Shown here piece after piece: positions 1 through 8,360 of a stretch of 64,000 bases of DNA (its first letter is position 1; the number at the start of each line of letters is the position of its first letter). The position numbers were made by a program, and so were the translations under genes. A model generated the notes under the pieces. The model worked only from the letters and a program-made list of their open reading frames with translations. It was not told the origin of the DNA and made no database searches. Origin of the DNA: TH5896 sp049578985 (GTDB lineage: Archaea > Thermoproteota > Nitrososphaeria > Nitrososphaerales > Nitrososphaeraceae); contig JBAUMZ010000089.1 in NCBI GenBank assembly GCA_049578985.1, forward strand, positions 62,001-126,000, written 5' to 3'.

Positions 1-56
1 TCATCTAACTCAAGATTTCTAAAATTATTTTTCATTACATTATTGATAGCACTCAT
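1..56 (-). CDS. rps3: 30S ribosomal protein S3, N-terminal fragment (runs off the window)
   Basis: Only the first 18 codons are present. The ATG at 56-54 overlaps the L22 stop (ATGA overlap), and the peptide begins MSAINNVMKNNFRNLELDE. Position directly after L22 is the standard place of S3 in archaeal ribosomal operons. S3 sits at the mRNA entry of the 30S subunit and carries a KH domain, which lies outside the window. The call rests on gene order and on the overlap; the fragment alone is too short to identify. Confidence 0.72.
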   Translation of the reverse strand, partial: MSAINNVMKNNFRNLELD

Positions 57-529
57 TCATGAACCCTCTTTTCCTGTGCAACTAACTCAAAATGTATCAA
101 CGTATTGTACTTGGGACTAGATCTTCCCATAGCTCGAGGAGTGAACCTCTTTATCTTTGTTCCTTTATGCACTACGGCACTTGTGATCTTCAAAGTATCC
201 AAATCCATTCCCTTATATTCAGCATTTGCCTCAAGATTATCCAACAACTTCAACACTTCTCTGGCTGCTTTCTTAGGATAGCGACCTGAGCAGAAGCCAT
301 CGCGGATGTTAGATCTATGAGCAACCTCGTTATTGTATCTTCGGTATGGTACAGCTATTTTCCGGGCAATCACGTCTTCAAGAAATAGGCGAGCTTTTTC
401 GATTGACATTCCTCTAATCGCCACTGCCACTTCTCTAGCATGCTTGTGTGAGGCCGACTTGTCCCTTATAGAAGCTCTTACGTGCCTAGACTTGTCGAAA
501 TTTTCTAAAGCATATCCATACTCTGGCAT
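53..529 (-). CDS. rpl22: 50S ribosomal protein L22 (uL22)
   Basis: A 158-residue protein of the archaeal/eukaryotic L22p/L17e type, which lines the peptide exit tunnel of the large subunit. The order N-terminal HKHAREVAVAIRGM region, central helix, then a long beta hairpin with VHKGTKIKRFTPRAMGR is typical of the archaeal family, and the length is normal. It lies 7 bases after S19 and overlaps the start of S3 by 4 bases, so it is translated within the L3-S3 operon. Confidence 0.95.
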   Translation of the reverse strand: MPEYGYALENFDKSRHVRASIRDKSASHKHAREVAVAIRGMSIEKARLFLEDVIARKIAVPYRRYNNEVAHRSNIRDGFCSGRYPKKAAREVLKLLDNLEANAEYKGMDLDTLKITSAVVHKGTKIKRFTPRAMGRSSPKYNTLIHFELVAQEKRVHE

Positions 530-536
530 AATAAAT

Positions 537-962
537 TCACTTTAAGGGGACGTATAGACTTGATCTTGATGAACCTACACCTGGAGCTCCGTGCTGAACG
601 CGTTTGTTAGTGATAGAGTATTCACCTACGTAATGTCCCACCATCTCTGGTCTGATACTTACAGGAACGAATTCCTTCCCATTATGGACTTTAATAATCA
701 CCCCTATCATATCCGGAAGAATAATCATATCTCTAAGGTGGGTTTTTATCTCGTCAGTCGACGTTCCTTCTCTATTTCGCTTAATCTCTTCGCGAAGTTT
801 TCTTTTTTCATCGGTCATGAATTTGCCCACTCTTTTATCCAAAGATCGTCTCTGTCTTGAGTTCAAAAGTGGCAAAAGCGACTCGATGGGTAATGCCTGA
901 AGTTGTTCAGGTAGATAACCTTTAAACTTAAACTCTCTAACCACGTATATCACCGTCTGCAT
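537..962 (-). CDS. rps19: 30S ribosomal protein S19 (uS19)
   Basis: A 141-residue archaeal-type S19 (S15e-like), located in the head of the 30S subunit. The N-terminus (EFKFKGYLPEQLQALPIESL) and the C-terminal core with RDMIILPDMIGVIIKVHNG and GHYVGEYSITNKRV are diagnostic. It follows L23 after 56 bases. In most archaea L2 separates L23 and S19; here it does not. The ATG at 962 is the natural start. Confidence 0.96.
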   Translation of the reverse strand: MQTVIYVVREFKFKGYLPEQLQALPIESLLPLLNSRQRRSLDKRVGKFMTDEKRKLREEIKRNREGTSTDEIKTHLRDMIILPDMIGVIIKVHNGKEFVPVSIRPEMVGHYVGEYSITNKRVQHGAPGVGSSRSSLYVPLK

Positions 963-1018
963 GATTCATTCCTCTTTTAAACGTACTGGGAAATAACCCT
1001 AACCGAACTGACACAGAA

Positions 1019-1315
1019 CTACACCAAGCCCAAGGTCGTAGCTAAGTCCCTTGCTCCATTTGGATCACTGAACTTTAGAGCAGCCTTCTTCCCTCTAATC
1101 GTTCTAGACGTGTTAATATCCGCCACCTCGGCACCGTACAATACACTCATAGCTTCCCTTATCAGCTGTTTTGTGGTCCTTTCTCTAACTATGAAAACCA
1201 ATTTGTTCTCCTTTTCGATCATATTGAATGTTTTCTCAGTAATATATGGTTGAATAAGAACCGACCTAGCATCTTCTACAGAGAGATGATCCTTTGCAGA
1301 TACATCCTTACTCAT
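1019..1315 (-). CDS. rpl23: 50S ribosomal protein L23 (uL23)
   Basis: A 98-residue L23, a tunnel-exit protein that docks SRP. The family core ITEKTFNMIEKENKLVFIVRERTTKQ, then the beta strand VLYGAEVADINT and the RGKKAALKF segment are all visible. An N-terminal extension of about 20 residues (MSKDVSAKDHLSVEDARSVL) precedes the core. The start overlaps the L4 stop by 4 bases (ATGA), which indicates translational coupling. Confidence 0.95.
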   Translation of the reverse strand: MSKDVSAKDHLSVEDARSVLIQPYITEKTFNMIEKENKLVFIVRERTTKQLIREAMSVLYGAEVADINTSRTIRGKKAALKFSDPNGARDLATTLGLV

Positions 1316-2118
1316 TCAGTCTTATTCCTCTTCAAGTTTATACTCAATCCATTGAACTGTACCAGGGATTCAATAGCATTCTGTGAATACATGGTCAGCC
1401 TTATTGGTTTGGATCCAGGCAATAGGTCCATTACATTCAAACTATCCACAGGTTTCACATTAACTCCTGCTAAAGATCTAGATAGTTTCATGATGTTGCT
1501 GCTCCTAGATACGACTAACAGAACACTCACACCAGAAGATCTACCATGTCTTCTCGAAGTTCCCCGCACAGTTCGGTTTTTCGACTTTGCACGGTCTAAA
1601 TCCGCCTTCAGGCCCAATTTTATCAAAGTATTATTAAGATCATTTGCCTTATCTATCGATTCAATCTTATTTGAAACAACTAGAGGGAGTTCGAGACTTT
1701 CCTCAAGTTCATGTCCACGCCGCGTTACGAGATCGCGTCTTGAAGTTGCTGCAATTGCGGAACAAAGTGCTAGGATTTTCTCTTTTTTATTAATCTTCTT
1801 GTATATTCTCCTGAAGGAAACTGGAGGATGCGCAACTCTTCCATGTCTTACCCCGGCGACCCCTGCGGCTTGACCTGCTCTGGGAAACCCTTGTCCCTTG
1901 GCTCTTGCAATTCGTGCAATCCCTAGACCTGTATTGCGAGACTCAGCACTAACAATTTCACCCGCATAGGGATATCGACCCTGAGCTTGGAACGAATGCG
2001 AGAGTAAGCTGACGTATGTTTTGTGAATTACGGCAGGATGATATGGTGTAAGAAAGACTTGTGGTAATTCTATCGATCCTACATTAGTACGATCCAGATC
2101 TAATACTTTCGCCTTCAA
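1312..2118 (-). CDS. rpl4: 50S ribosomal protein L4 (uL4)
   Basis: A 268-residue archaeal L4 (L4e type). Recognisable parts are the N-terminal VLDLDRTNVGSIELPQVF, the GAGEIV-like loop (PYAGEIVSAES), and the long basic tunnel extension rich in Gly and Arg (around residues 60-100, RAKGQGFPRAGQAAGVAGVRHGRVAHPP). It lies one base after L3 and overlaps L23, so the three are one transcriptional unit. Confidence 0.96.
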   Translation of the reverse strand: MKAKVLDLDRTNVGSIELPQVFLTPYHPAVIHKTYVSLLSHSFQAQGRYPYAGEIVSAESRNTGLGIARIARAKGQGFPRAGQAAGVAGVRHGRVAHPPVSFRRIYKKINKKEKILALCSAIAATSRRDLVTRRGHELEESLELPLVVSNKIESIDKANDLNNTLIKLGLKADLDRAKSKNRTVRGTSRRHGRSSGVSVLLVVSRSSNIMKLSRSLAGVNVKPVDSLNVMDLLPGSKPIRLTMYSQNAIESLVQFNGLSINLKRNKTE

Positions 2119-2119
2119 G

Positions 2120-3115
2120 CTACTTGACCACCACTTCTACGATTTTAGGTTCAAGTATTTTCATATTCTTATGCCTAATTGGCATTCTCAGCTTTACCAA
2201 TCTTTTTGGAACTCCTGGAACGGAACCCCTAACGACAATAAAATCACCATTTAATGCTCCAAAGTGCTTGAACCCTCCTTTCCGGTTCACGTCAAGTCCT
2301 TCTTCAGAAGTGTTTCCAATTAACAATATCCGCTTATTATATTCGATCCTTTGATGAAAGCCCCGTTGACCCTGTCGTGGTACAGTAAACATTACAACAG
2401 CTGGAGATATGGGACCAAGCGTCCCCACCGCACGAACACTTTTTCTCGACTTATGCTGCTTTTTCTTGACTCCAAACCGGGTAATGGGACCTTCCACGCC
2501 TTTTCCCCGTGTAATAGCGGCAACATCTATCGATTGACCCGTTCGAAATATATCAGTCACTTTTAGTTTCTTACCCATAATTGATTTTGCATAGTCGAAG
2601 TTTTGCTTTATATCACCGCCTGTGAGGTGGATTTCAAAAGTGTATGATTTTTTTTGGGATAATCCGGCATCTTTGGGAGACACTGAAACTAATACATATA
2701 CATGACTAACATTATTGAGATAACCTTCTGCCTTACTCATAGCATCTTCCAAGGAGCCTTGCTGAACCTTTTTTTTCTGATCCTTAATGGATCCTCGAGA
2801 CCCGATGTCAAACAACACATGCTTACCACTGTAATCGACTCGATATCCTCTTATGCCAACTATAGTTAACGGCGGAGTCGCCAGTAATGTAGAAGGGTTT
2901 GCCAGTTGCTTACCGAAGTTGGGCGTTCTGTCTCGATCATCAACAGTCACGACGCTCAACATGCCTACCTTAAACCCGGCAAAAGCCCCAAGAACGGGCT
3001 TAGTTTCTGTACTTCGGGCCCAATTCCGAACTCTCGCTTCTAGGCTTCTTGCTCTAGCTCTAGGTCTGAATGCAACACTCCCCCTTCGGGGAGCGCTATA
3101 TTTTCTATGGCCCAT
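2120..3115 (-). CDS. rpl3: 50S ribosomal protein L3 (uL3)
   Basis: A 331-residue archaeal L3, one of the first proteins to bind 23S rRNA. The start MGHRKYSAPRRGS matches the archaeal family. An ATG lies seven codons upstream (3136), but a TATA box at 3151-3160 would put transcription start near 3129, downstream of that codon, so 3115 is preferred. The C-terminal half has RGQRGFHQRIEYNKR and KGGFKHFG, family hallmarks. It heads the L3-L4-L23-S19-L22-S3 operon. Confidence 0.95.
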   Translation of the reverse strand: MGHRKYSAPRRGSVAFRPRARARSLEARVRNWARSTETKPVLGAFAGFKVGMLSVVTVDDRDRTPNFGKQLANPSTLLATPPLTIVGIRGYRVDYSGKHVLFDIGSRGSIKDQKKKVQQGSLEDAMSKAEGYLNNVSHVYVLVSVSPKDAGLSQKKSYTFEIHLTGGDIKQNFDYAKSIMGKKLKVTDIFRTGQSIDVAAITRGKGVEGPITRFGVKKKQHKSRKSVRAVGTLGPISPAVVMFTVPRQGQRGFHQRIEYNKRILLIGNTSEEGLDVNRKGGFKHFGALNGDFIVVRGSVPGVPKRLVKLRMPIRHKNMKILEPKIVEVVVK

Positions 3116-3150
3116 GGATAGACCATCCCTCTCCATACCCCTTTAATAAA

Positions 3151-3160
3151 TTTATATAAA
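3151..3160 (-). promoter_or_regulatory. TATA box of the ribosomal protein operon
   Basis: The palindromic TTTATATAAA lies 36-45 bases upstream of the L3 ATG at 3115, giving a predicted start about 26 bases downstream of its centre and a leader near 14 bases. The sequence is seen; its function is inferred from archaeal promoter rules. Confidence 0.6.
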
Positions 3161-3202
3161 TTTACTCAAAATTCAGGTCTTACCAGCTTGTCGATTGCCG
3201 AG

Positions 3203-4042
3203 TTACCCTCGAATGCTATTGATTATGGCAAGCGAGCCCAGCAGAGCTTCCTCCAACCGGACAGTATTGGTGCCTTGCAGCGGGAACATATTGATAACCA
3301 GCGATGAATTAACGAGATTCTCATCTATTCTACTTACAATCTCCCAAACGTCTTTTCGTGGGGAACCAAAAATCACTACTACCTCTGATGTATCTTTAAA
3401 ATCCTTAGTGAGGGAGGGGATTATGAGAGATACCGGCTGTCCCCTTCGTGAAGTAATGAGGAATCTTACATCTGAGACTTTTCTTGTGATTTCTGATAGA
3501 GTGACGATACGGATTACACGATAACCCCAGTACTCGCTGTCAGTTGCCTTTCCATAGATTTCACTGGCGACCAGCTGTCCTTTCTTAACTGACAACTTGA
3601 AATTCGCCTTTCTCGATATTCCGGTATGGCCTACAAAAGGAATAGTCCGTTCCAAACCAACATCTACTACCCAAGTATTCTTATCTCTCAGTAAAACTCC
3701 CGCCCGGGTCTCCTCACCTCGAATCTCGGAGGCCCTCAGGAACTTCTTATGATGAGGGGATTGTATAGGGGGTAGCATCCCGGCAAATTGCAACAATTTC
3801 ATTTTAGGATATAGCAATTTCCTCAAATATTGAGGAGTATCCAAGTATTCAAGCAGCAAAGTAAGTAATTTAGAGTCGTCTGGTCGAACGGTTGAGGATA
3901 TGTCATGATATACATAGACCTTTTCTACTCGAAAAATAGATAGAGCCCGGGCAAATTGAGCCACTCTTAAACTCTTTTCCAAAAGGGATTTCGAATCTAT
4001 TAAAGAAGAATCAGGGATCGCCACAGATAGAGAGGCTTCCAT
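3203..4042 (-). CDS. SPOUT-fold RNA methyltransferase (DUF171 / SPOUT1-like)
   Basis: A 279-residue protein of the archaeal putative RNA methyltransferase family that precedes L3 in many archaea. The N-terminal half carries SIAIP-like strand and YPKMKLLQFAGMLPPIQSPHH, with an inserted OB-like beta domain (about 90-180). The C-terminal knot elements are VVVIFGSPRKD (about 222-232) and FPLQGTNTVRLEEALLGSLA (about 253-272), which form the SAM pocket in SPOUT enzymes. The RNA target is unknown; eukaryotic relatives methylate uridine N3 in rRNA. It abuts the upstream redoxin gene without a gap. Confidence 0.82.
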   Translation of the reverse strand: MEASLSVAIPDSSLIDSKSLLEKSLRVAQFARALSIFRVEKVYVYHDISSTVRPDDSKLLTLLLEYLDTPQYLRKLLYPKMKLLQFAGMLPPIQSPHHKKFLRASEIRGEETRAGVLLRDKNTWVVDVGLERTIPFVGHTGISRKANFKLSVKKGQLVASEIYGKATDSEYWGYRVIRIVTLSEITRKVSDVRFLITSRRGQPVSLIIPSLTKDFKDTSEVVVIFGSPRKDVWEIVSRIDENLVNSSLVINMFPLQGTNTVRLEEALLGSLAIINSIRG

Positions 4043-4705
4043 CTATTCTTTTAGTAACACATCGACTTTGGATTGTAGCCCCCCATCGGCACCAAAGACA
4101 ATATCACGTACCAAGCCGTTTCGATCTATAAGAATAGTAGAAGGGGTCCCTCTGAGTCTGTACTCCTCAAATGTAAGAGCTGTAAACTCCTTGGATACAA
4201 GATAGTGTTTCGCGCGATCAAAAAGGATCTTTTTGTCCTGTTTACTGTATGTCGGGTATCCGCTTACGTTTGTTTCAAGAAAATCTAGTATTTGGCTTTC
4301 TTGGACATCGCCAGATCTTCTAATTAAGGCATCCATTGCGACCGGGTGCGGGATGGCATAAGAGAGCTTGTTCCCATTCTCAAGTTTGCCATACATTCGA
4401 AGAGCGAGTAGTGTTTCGCCGATAACTTCACCTTTCGTTAGGAGCAGTTTCAAATTATCCAAGGTATTCTTGTCATAGTCCTCAAAAGCGGTAGCGATTC
4501 CTAGCACTTTTACCTCGCTCTTGTCAGTGCTATCGTAAACCGCGATAGTCTCGGGTAAGCCGTACAAGAAACAACCTGGGCAGTTAACCTGAAACACTTC
4601 AACAATAATGACCTTGCCTAGTTCTTTATCGATATTAGTTGGTACCCCCTGAACCCACTCGCCAATTTTTAAATTCGGCGCTTTTTTCTTTATAAGCGAA
4701 TCCAA
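4043..4705 (-). CDS. Thioredoxin-fold redoxin (TlpA/AhpC-like)
   Basis: A 220-residue cytosolic thioredoxin-fold protein with no signal peptide. The redox motif C42-P-G-C45 follows the strand VIIVEVFQVN, and the cis-Pro loop is RGTPSTILIDRNG near residue 190. An insert of about 90 residues between the CXXC helix and the cis-Pro half is larger than in plain TlpA. It probably reduces or isomerises disulfides, or acts as a peroxiredoxin partner; the substrate cannot be read from sequence. It ends exactly where the SPOUT gene begins. Confidence 0.72.
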   Translation of the reverse strand: MDSLIKKKAPNLKIGEWVQGVPTNIDKELGKVIIVEVFQVNCPGCFLYGLPETIAVYDSTDKSEVKVLGIATAFEDYDKNTLDNLKLLLTKGEVIGETLLALRMYGKLENGNKLSYAIPHPVAMDALIRRSGDVQESQILDFLETNVSGYPTYSKQDKKILFDRAKHYLVSKEFTALTFEEYRLRGTPSTILIDRNGLVRDIVFGADGGLQSKVDVLLKE

Positions 4706-4733
4706 GATCGTAACAAAGGTCCTATTATCTATC

Positions 4734-5462
4734 TCACACAGTTTCTCTTTGTTTGGCTAACTTGGCATAGCTTTCAAGTTCTTCATCAAGCACTTTCCTC
4801 ATAGTCTTAGTATTTGTATCAATGACAGCCATTTTGATATTCCTGGTACTATTCTTGTCCTCGCTCACCAAATAAATTGACTCAATCGCTAGAGATCCAC
4901 ACTCCTCGAGACTAATGTCCATTTTGTAGCTTTTTTCCAGATATTCAGTAACCTGATCACTTCCCGCTCCAATTGCCACAGCATCATAACCGATGTAAGT
5001 TCCGCTAGGGTCAGTCAAGTATAATGATGCACCAGTTTCGTCCACCCCAGCTAGAATCAGGGCCACTCCAAAAGGCCTTACACCGGCATACTGTGTAAAT
5101 TGTTGAGCCATGTCGGCAATATTCTTTGCAACGCCCTCAACATCAACAGGTTCATCGTAAATTAACCTATTACTCTGTGCAAAAAATCTTGCATGATCAA
5201 CCTGTGATCTTGCGTCTGGAATATACCCAGCCGCAGCGACGCCTATGTGATCATCAACTTGAAATATTTTCTGAGTAACAGTTGAAATTTGCAATTTTCG
5301 TGTCTTTTCTTCAACTGCGAGGATGACCCCTCCTTTGTACTTCAATCCGACTGCAAGAGTACCCCTTCTAACAGTCTCTATTGCATATTCTACCTGGTAA
5401 AGCCTCCCATCAGGAGAGAAAACTGTAATAGCTCTATCATATCCCGCTGCTGCTGGTAACAA
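4734..5462 (-). CDS. psmA: 20S proteasome alpha subunit
   Basis: A 242-residue alpha subunit that forms the outer rings of the 20S core and gates substrate entry. The N-terminal gate and H0 helix motif GYDRAITVFSPDGRLYQVEYAIETVRRG is unmistakable. The start is a TTG at 5462, since an in-frame TAG lies three codons upstream and no ATG fits the frame. It is followed after 28 bases by the redoxin gene. A beta subunit without the catalytic Thr is found at 51976-52578. Confidence 0.97.
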   Translation of the reverse strand: MLPAAAGYDRAITVFSPDGRLYQVEYAIETVRRGTLAVGLKYKGGVILAVEEKTRKLQISTVTQKIFQVDDHIGVAAAGYIPDARSQVDHARFFAQSNRLIYDEPVDVEGVAKNIADMAQQFTQYAGVRPFGVALILAGVDETGASLYLTDPSGTYIGYDAVAIGAGSDQVTEYLEKSYKMDISLEECGSLAIESIYLVSEDKNSTRNIKMAVIDTNTKTMRKVLDEELESYAKLAKQRETV

Positions 5463-5546
5463 TTCATTCTAATCTACTTAGATGAGTTCAATTTAAATTT
5501 ACCTTGGGTCACTTATATGACTGATTACGTAAGGCAAACCTCGGTT

Positions 5547-5966
5547 ATGAAAGTGGAGAGAGTCACTTTTTCAGGTCATAGGAACATTAGGTGCTTCCAT
5601 AACAATACGATAGAGATTACAAAAGCTGTATCATTAAGCACAAAAGGGGATTGTATAGCTGGAGTTTCTGCAAGCAAAGCGTGCAACGACTTTGATAATG
5701 AGTTCAAGGCAAAATTATCCGAGAAGGGGAGGAAGGTTTACCTTGAAATTATTGTGGCTGACATGACCTTTAGGATGCATGGTTTCACGGATCAGCGTTT
5801 GACATTATCGCATGGCCACGACATTGTAATCAGAAAGAGTAGCTTTGTATGCCCTCGAACTTTGTGTGTACTGTGCGACAAAGCTTCCTCCGATATCCCA
5901 CGAGATCTTGTAATGAAACTACAAAACCCTGGCACGGTAGCCGAACTAAAGATAATTGTAGAGTAG
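5547..5966 (+). CDS. DUF371 family protein
   Basis: A protein of about 139 residues matching the small archaeal DUF371 family: TFSGHRNIRCFHNNTIEITK, then KGDCIAGVSASKACNDF, LTLSHGHDIVIRKSSFVCPRTLCVLCDKAS. The start is placed at the MKVERV ATG (5547); an ATG 30 bases upstream at 5517 is possible. It is divergent from psmA. The function of the family is not known; the conserved GDC and CPRTL motifs suggest ligand or metal binding, which is a guess. Confidence 0.78.
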   Translation: MKVERVTFSGHRNIRCFHNNTIEITKAVSLSTKGDCIAGVSASKACNDFDNEFKAKLSEKGRKVYLEIIVADMTFRMHGFTDQRLTLSHGHDIVIRKSSFVCPRTLCVLCDKASSDIPRDLVMKLQNPGTVAELKIIVE

Positions 5967-5995
5967 CAAGCGCGTGAAATATCAAGTTGAATTTG

Positions 5996-6835
5996 CTACA
6001 TTTTTTCCCCGGAGATTTTTTCATATACGTAGATGTACCGATCGCTAATTTCATTGATTAGAAACTCAGGGATTCTTGGGGGCTTAGGGGATTCGCCTCT
6101 CGACGCCAATCGAAGCATTTCTTGTTTGAACCCTATTTCAATTAGCCAATCTCGTAACAGCTGTTTGTCGTAGCTTCCCTGTGTTTGACCAGGCTGATAG
6201 TCTTTCTCAAGCCAGATTCTAGATTCATCCGGTCCTATAGAGTCCGCGAGGGTTAATTCATTGTGGTCATCAAAACCAAACTCGAGCTTGACGTCAGCAA
6301 TTATGAAGCCCGATTGTTTTGAGATAGAGCCCATGGCGTCGTAAATCGCTAATGATATATCTTCAATCTCTTTAAGAGTACCACCCATTAAAATACCCGA
6401 TTCTAGAACTTCGTCTCGTTCTACTGGAACATCATGATACTCTGATTTTGTTGTTATCTCAAAGATCGGATAGGGTAGCTTTGCACCCTTCTTCAAAGTC
6501 AAATCCTTTCCAAAAAGATATTTGAAATCGCTGGCTATGGTATATCTCTCCAACATAGATCCATAATAATAACCGCGAACAATGAATTCGTATGGGATCA
6601 TTGATAGTCTCTTAACTTCCATTGCATCTGCTTGTTTCATTCCTACGAAATGATTGGGGACATCCAACTTCCCGAACCAGAAGTTCGCGAACATACATAA
6701 TACCTTGCCTTTATTGGGAATCTTCTGATCAAATTTTATGTCGAATGCCGAAACTCTGTCGCTAAATTTCAACAACAAATTTCCATTCTCGAGTTGGAAA
6801 ATGTTTTTGACCTTACCCTCGCGCAAAAGGCGCAT
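5996..6835 (-). CDS. purC: SAICAR synthetase (phosphoribosylaminoimidazole-succinocarboxamide synthase)
   Basis: A 279-residue PurC, joining CAIR and aspartate with ATP in IMP synthesis. The N-terminal LREGKVKNIFQLENGNLLLKFSDRVSAFD is the ATP-binding beginning, and EFIVRGYYYGSMLERY plus LADSIGPDESRIW follow in family order. Length is normal. It stands convergent to DUF371 and close to the tRNA-Thr, next to but divergent from purS-purQ-purL. Confidence 0.96.
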   Translation of the reverse strand: MRLLREGKVKNIFQLENGNLLLKFSDRVSAFDIKFDQKIPNKGKVLCMFANFWFGKLDVPNHFVGMKQADAMEVKRLSMIPYEFIVRGYYYGSMLERYTIASDFKYLFGKDLTLKKGAKLPYPIFEITTKSEYHDVPVERDEVLESGILMGGTLKEIEDISLAIYDAMGSISKQSGFIIADVKLEFGFDDHNELTLADSIGPDESRIWLEKDYQPGQTQGSYDKQLLRDWLIEIGFKQEMLRLASRGESPKPPRIPEFLINEISDRYIYVYEKISGEKM

Positions 6836-6908
6836 AGTTCTAATCCTCAGCTGGAGTCATCATTCCAATTTATACTTATTTCAGCAGCCGCAATTCTTAG
6901 TTTCGAGG

Positions 6909-6983
6909 AGGTCATGGTGGGACTTGAACCCACGACCTAAGGTTTACAAAACCTTCGCTCTAACCAAGCTGAGCTACATGACC
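6909..6983 (-). tRNA. tRNA-Thr (TGT anticodon)
   Basis: A full cloverleaf reads on the minus strand: 7-bp acceptor stem GGTCATG/CATGACC, D arm GCTC...GAGC, anticodon stem AAGGT/ACCTT with loop TTTGTAA (anticodon TGT), T arm GTGGG-TTCAAGT-CCCAC, and discriminator T, which is usual for archaeal tRNA-Thr. No intron and no encoded CCA. Confidence 0.95.
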
Positions 6984-7010
6984 GGTACATTAGTTGAACC
7001 TAGTCAGTAG

Positions 7011-7020
7011 GTATTTAATA
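7011..7020 (+). promoter_or_regulatory. Candidate TATA box of purS
   Basis: GTATTTAATA lies about 70 bases upstream of the purS ATG, predicting a leader of roughly 45 bases that contains an AGGAGAT ribosome binding site at 7075-7081. Sequence seen; promoter role inferred. Confidence 0.4.
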
Positions 7021-7086
7021 AGTTGTTCATCAAAATTATCCGTTGTTGTCTGCGAGCTATTATTGTTTTTCCTCAGGAGATCAGAC

Positions 7087-7377
7087 ATGATTAGAGCCAA
7101 TAATGGGAAAAAAAAATACGTAGTATTGGTGTCGATAGCAAATAAGAAATATCTCCCCGATCCTGAAGGAGAAACTATCTTAAAAGATCTAATCCTAAGA
7201 GGAGGTTTCGAAGAAGTCGAGGCAGTAAGGTGTTCAAAAACCATAAATATGGTGGTTAGATCAAGAACGGAAGCACAAGCGAGGAAAATGGTCTTAAGGA
7301 TATGTGCTGAATTGCGACTCTACAATCCTGTCGTAAGTAAATGTTTTGTTACAGTTACATCTTCCTCGAAAAGTTGA
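7087..7377 (+). CDS. purS: FGAM synthase subunit PurS
   Basis: A 96-residue PurS, the small subunit that bridges the glutaminase PurQ and the synthase PurL in three-part FGAM synthase. Family features are the DPEGETILKDLILRGGFEEVEAVR segment and the ferredoxin-like fold with VRSRTEAQARKMVLRICAELRLYNPVV. The start at 7087 is chosen because AGGAGAT (7075-7081) precedes it at good spacing; the frame stays open upstream to 6994 but that part is not PurS-like. A 287-base gap separates it from purQ. Confidence 0.92.
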   Translation: MIRANNGKKKYVVLVSIANKKYLPDPEGETILKDLILRGGFEEVEAVRCSKTINMVVRSRTEAQARKMVLRICAELRLYNPVVSKCFVTVTSSSKS

Positions 7378-7664
7378 AAGCCCATCTTTGGGCGGGCCTG
7401 CTAAGTCATGAGTCGAAATCCCGGAGTTATGAATCGTGGATTCCAAAGTTAGGAATACTTGGCTTAATTTGTTATGTCTCTACCCATATAGTTCTTTACA
7501 CTAGTTTTCGCCCTTCGCCAATACGATAATGATTTAAGGTTGCACGCTATTACAACCGAGCTTAAAAAAATAATCCCTACTGCCACCAGTTCAAACCTCA
7601 AGCAATACCGAGAAGGTGCACACATTAAATATCTGTCACTTAATAGCTAAAAACAAACCTAACG

Positions 7665-8360
7665 ATGAAAAAAATCGGTGTCATTGTATTTCCCGGTACA
7701 AATTGCGATAGAGATGTATTCTACGTTTTATCTGAGGTAATGCATCTCGAAACCGAATACGTTTGGCATAACAGACAATCCTTGGATGGCTTTTCAGGGC
7801 TAGTACTTCCAGGGGGGTTTTCTTATGGAGACAGATTGAGAGCTGGCGCAATTGCAGCTCACAGTCCCGTCATATACGAAGTGAAGAGGATGGCAAAGGA
7901 TGGCGTACCAGTATTAGGCATTTGCAATGGATTTCAGATATTGATTGAATCAGGTTTACTTCCTGGGGCTTTAGTGAAGAATGAGCACTTGAACTTCGCA
8001 TGCAAATGGGTTGATGCCAAGGTTAAGAACACGTCTACTCCATTTACAAAATTGTTCGAAAAAAATCAGAAGATAAGGATGCCAATCGCTCATGGTGAGG
8101 GCCGCTATGTCGCAGGTGGTTCAACTATAAAGGAGCTAATACAAAATGATCAAATAGTGTTGAGCTTTTTGAATGAAAATCCCAATGGATCACTCGAGTC
8201 GATTGCATCAATATGCAATCCCGAAGGAAATGTAGTAGGGATGATGCCTCATCCTGAGAGAGCCTCAGAACTGGTATTATCACCGGTAGCCGATAGCATA
8301 GATGGTTTAACTATTTTCCTATCGCTGGTGCATTTTTTAGATGATACTTACATGAAGTGA
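7665..8360 (+). CDS. purQ: FGAM synthase subunit PurQ (glutaminase)
   Basis: A 231-residue class I glutamine amidotransferase that feeds ammonia to PurL. It has the nucleophile elbow GICNGFQIL (Cys near residue 86), the oxyanion segment LPGGFSYGDRLRAG, and the His/Glu pair in MPHPERASE near the end. It overlaps the GTG start of purL by 4 bases, so the two are coupled. Confidence 0.96.
   Translation: MKKIGVIVFPGTNCDRDVFYVLSEVMHLETEYVWHNRQSLDGFSGLVLPGGFSYGDRLRAGAIAAHSPVIYEVKRMAKDGVPVLGICNGFQILIESGLLPGALVKNEHLNFACKWVDAKVKNTSTPFTKLFEKNQKIRMPIAHGEGRYVAGGSTIKELIQNDQIVLSFLNENPNGSLESIASICNPEGNVVGMMPHPERASELVLSPVADSIDGLTIFLSLVHFLDDTYMK

Noticed and set aside
1250..1873. Long plus-strand open frame of 207 codons across L23 and L4
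   Set aside because: It lies opposite clearly identified ribosomal genes and has no family resemblance or promoter.
6994..7086. Upstream extension of the purS frame
   Set aside because: The extra 31 residues are hydrophobic and not PurS-like, the TATA-like element lies inside this part, and a good ribosome binding site precedes 7087.
7341..7529. Plus-strand open frame of 62 codons after purS
   Set aside because: It starts within purS, has no ribosome binding site and no recognisable features.
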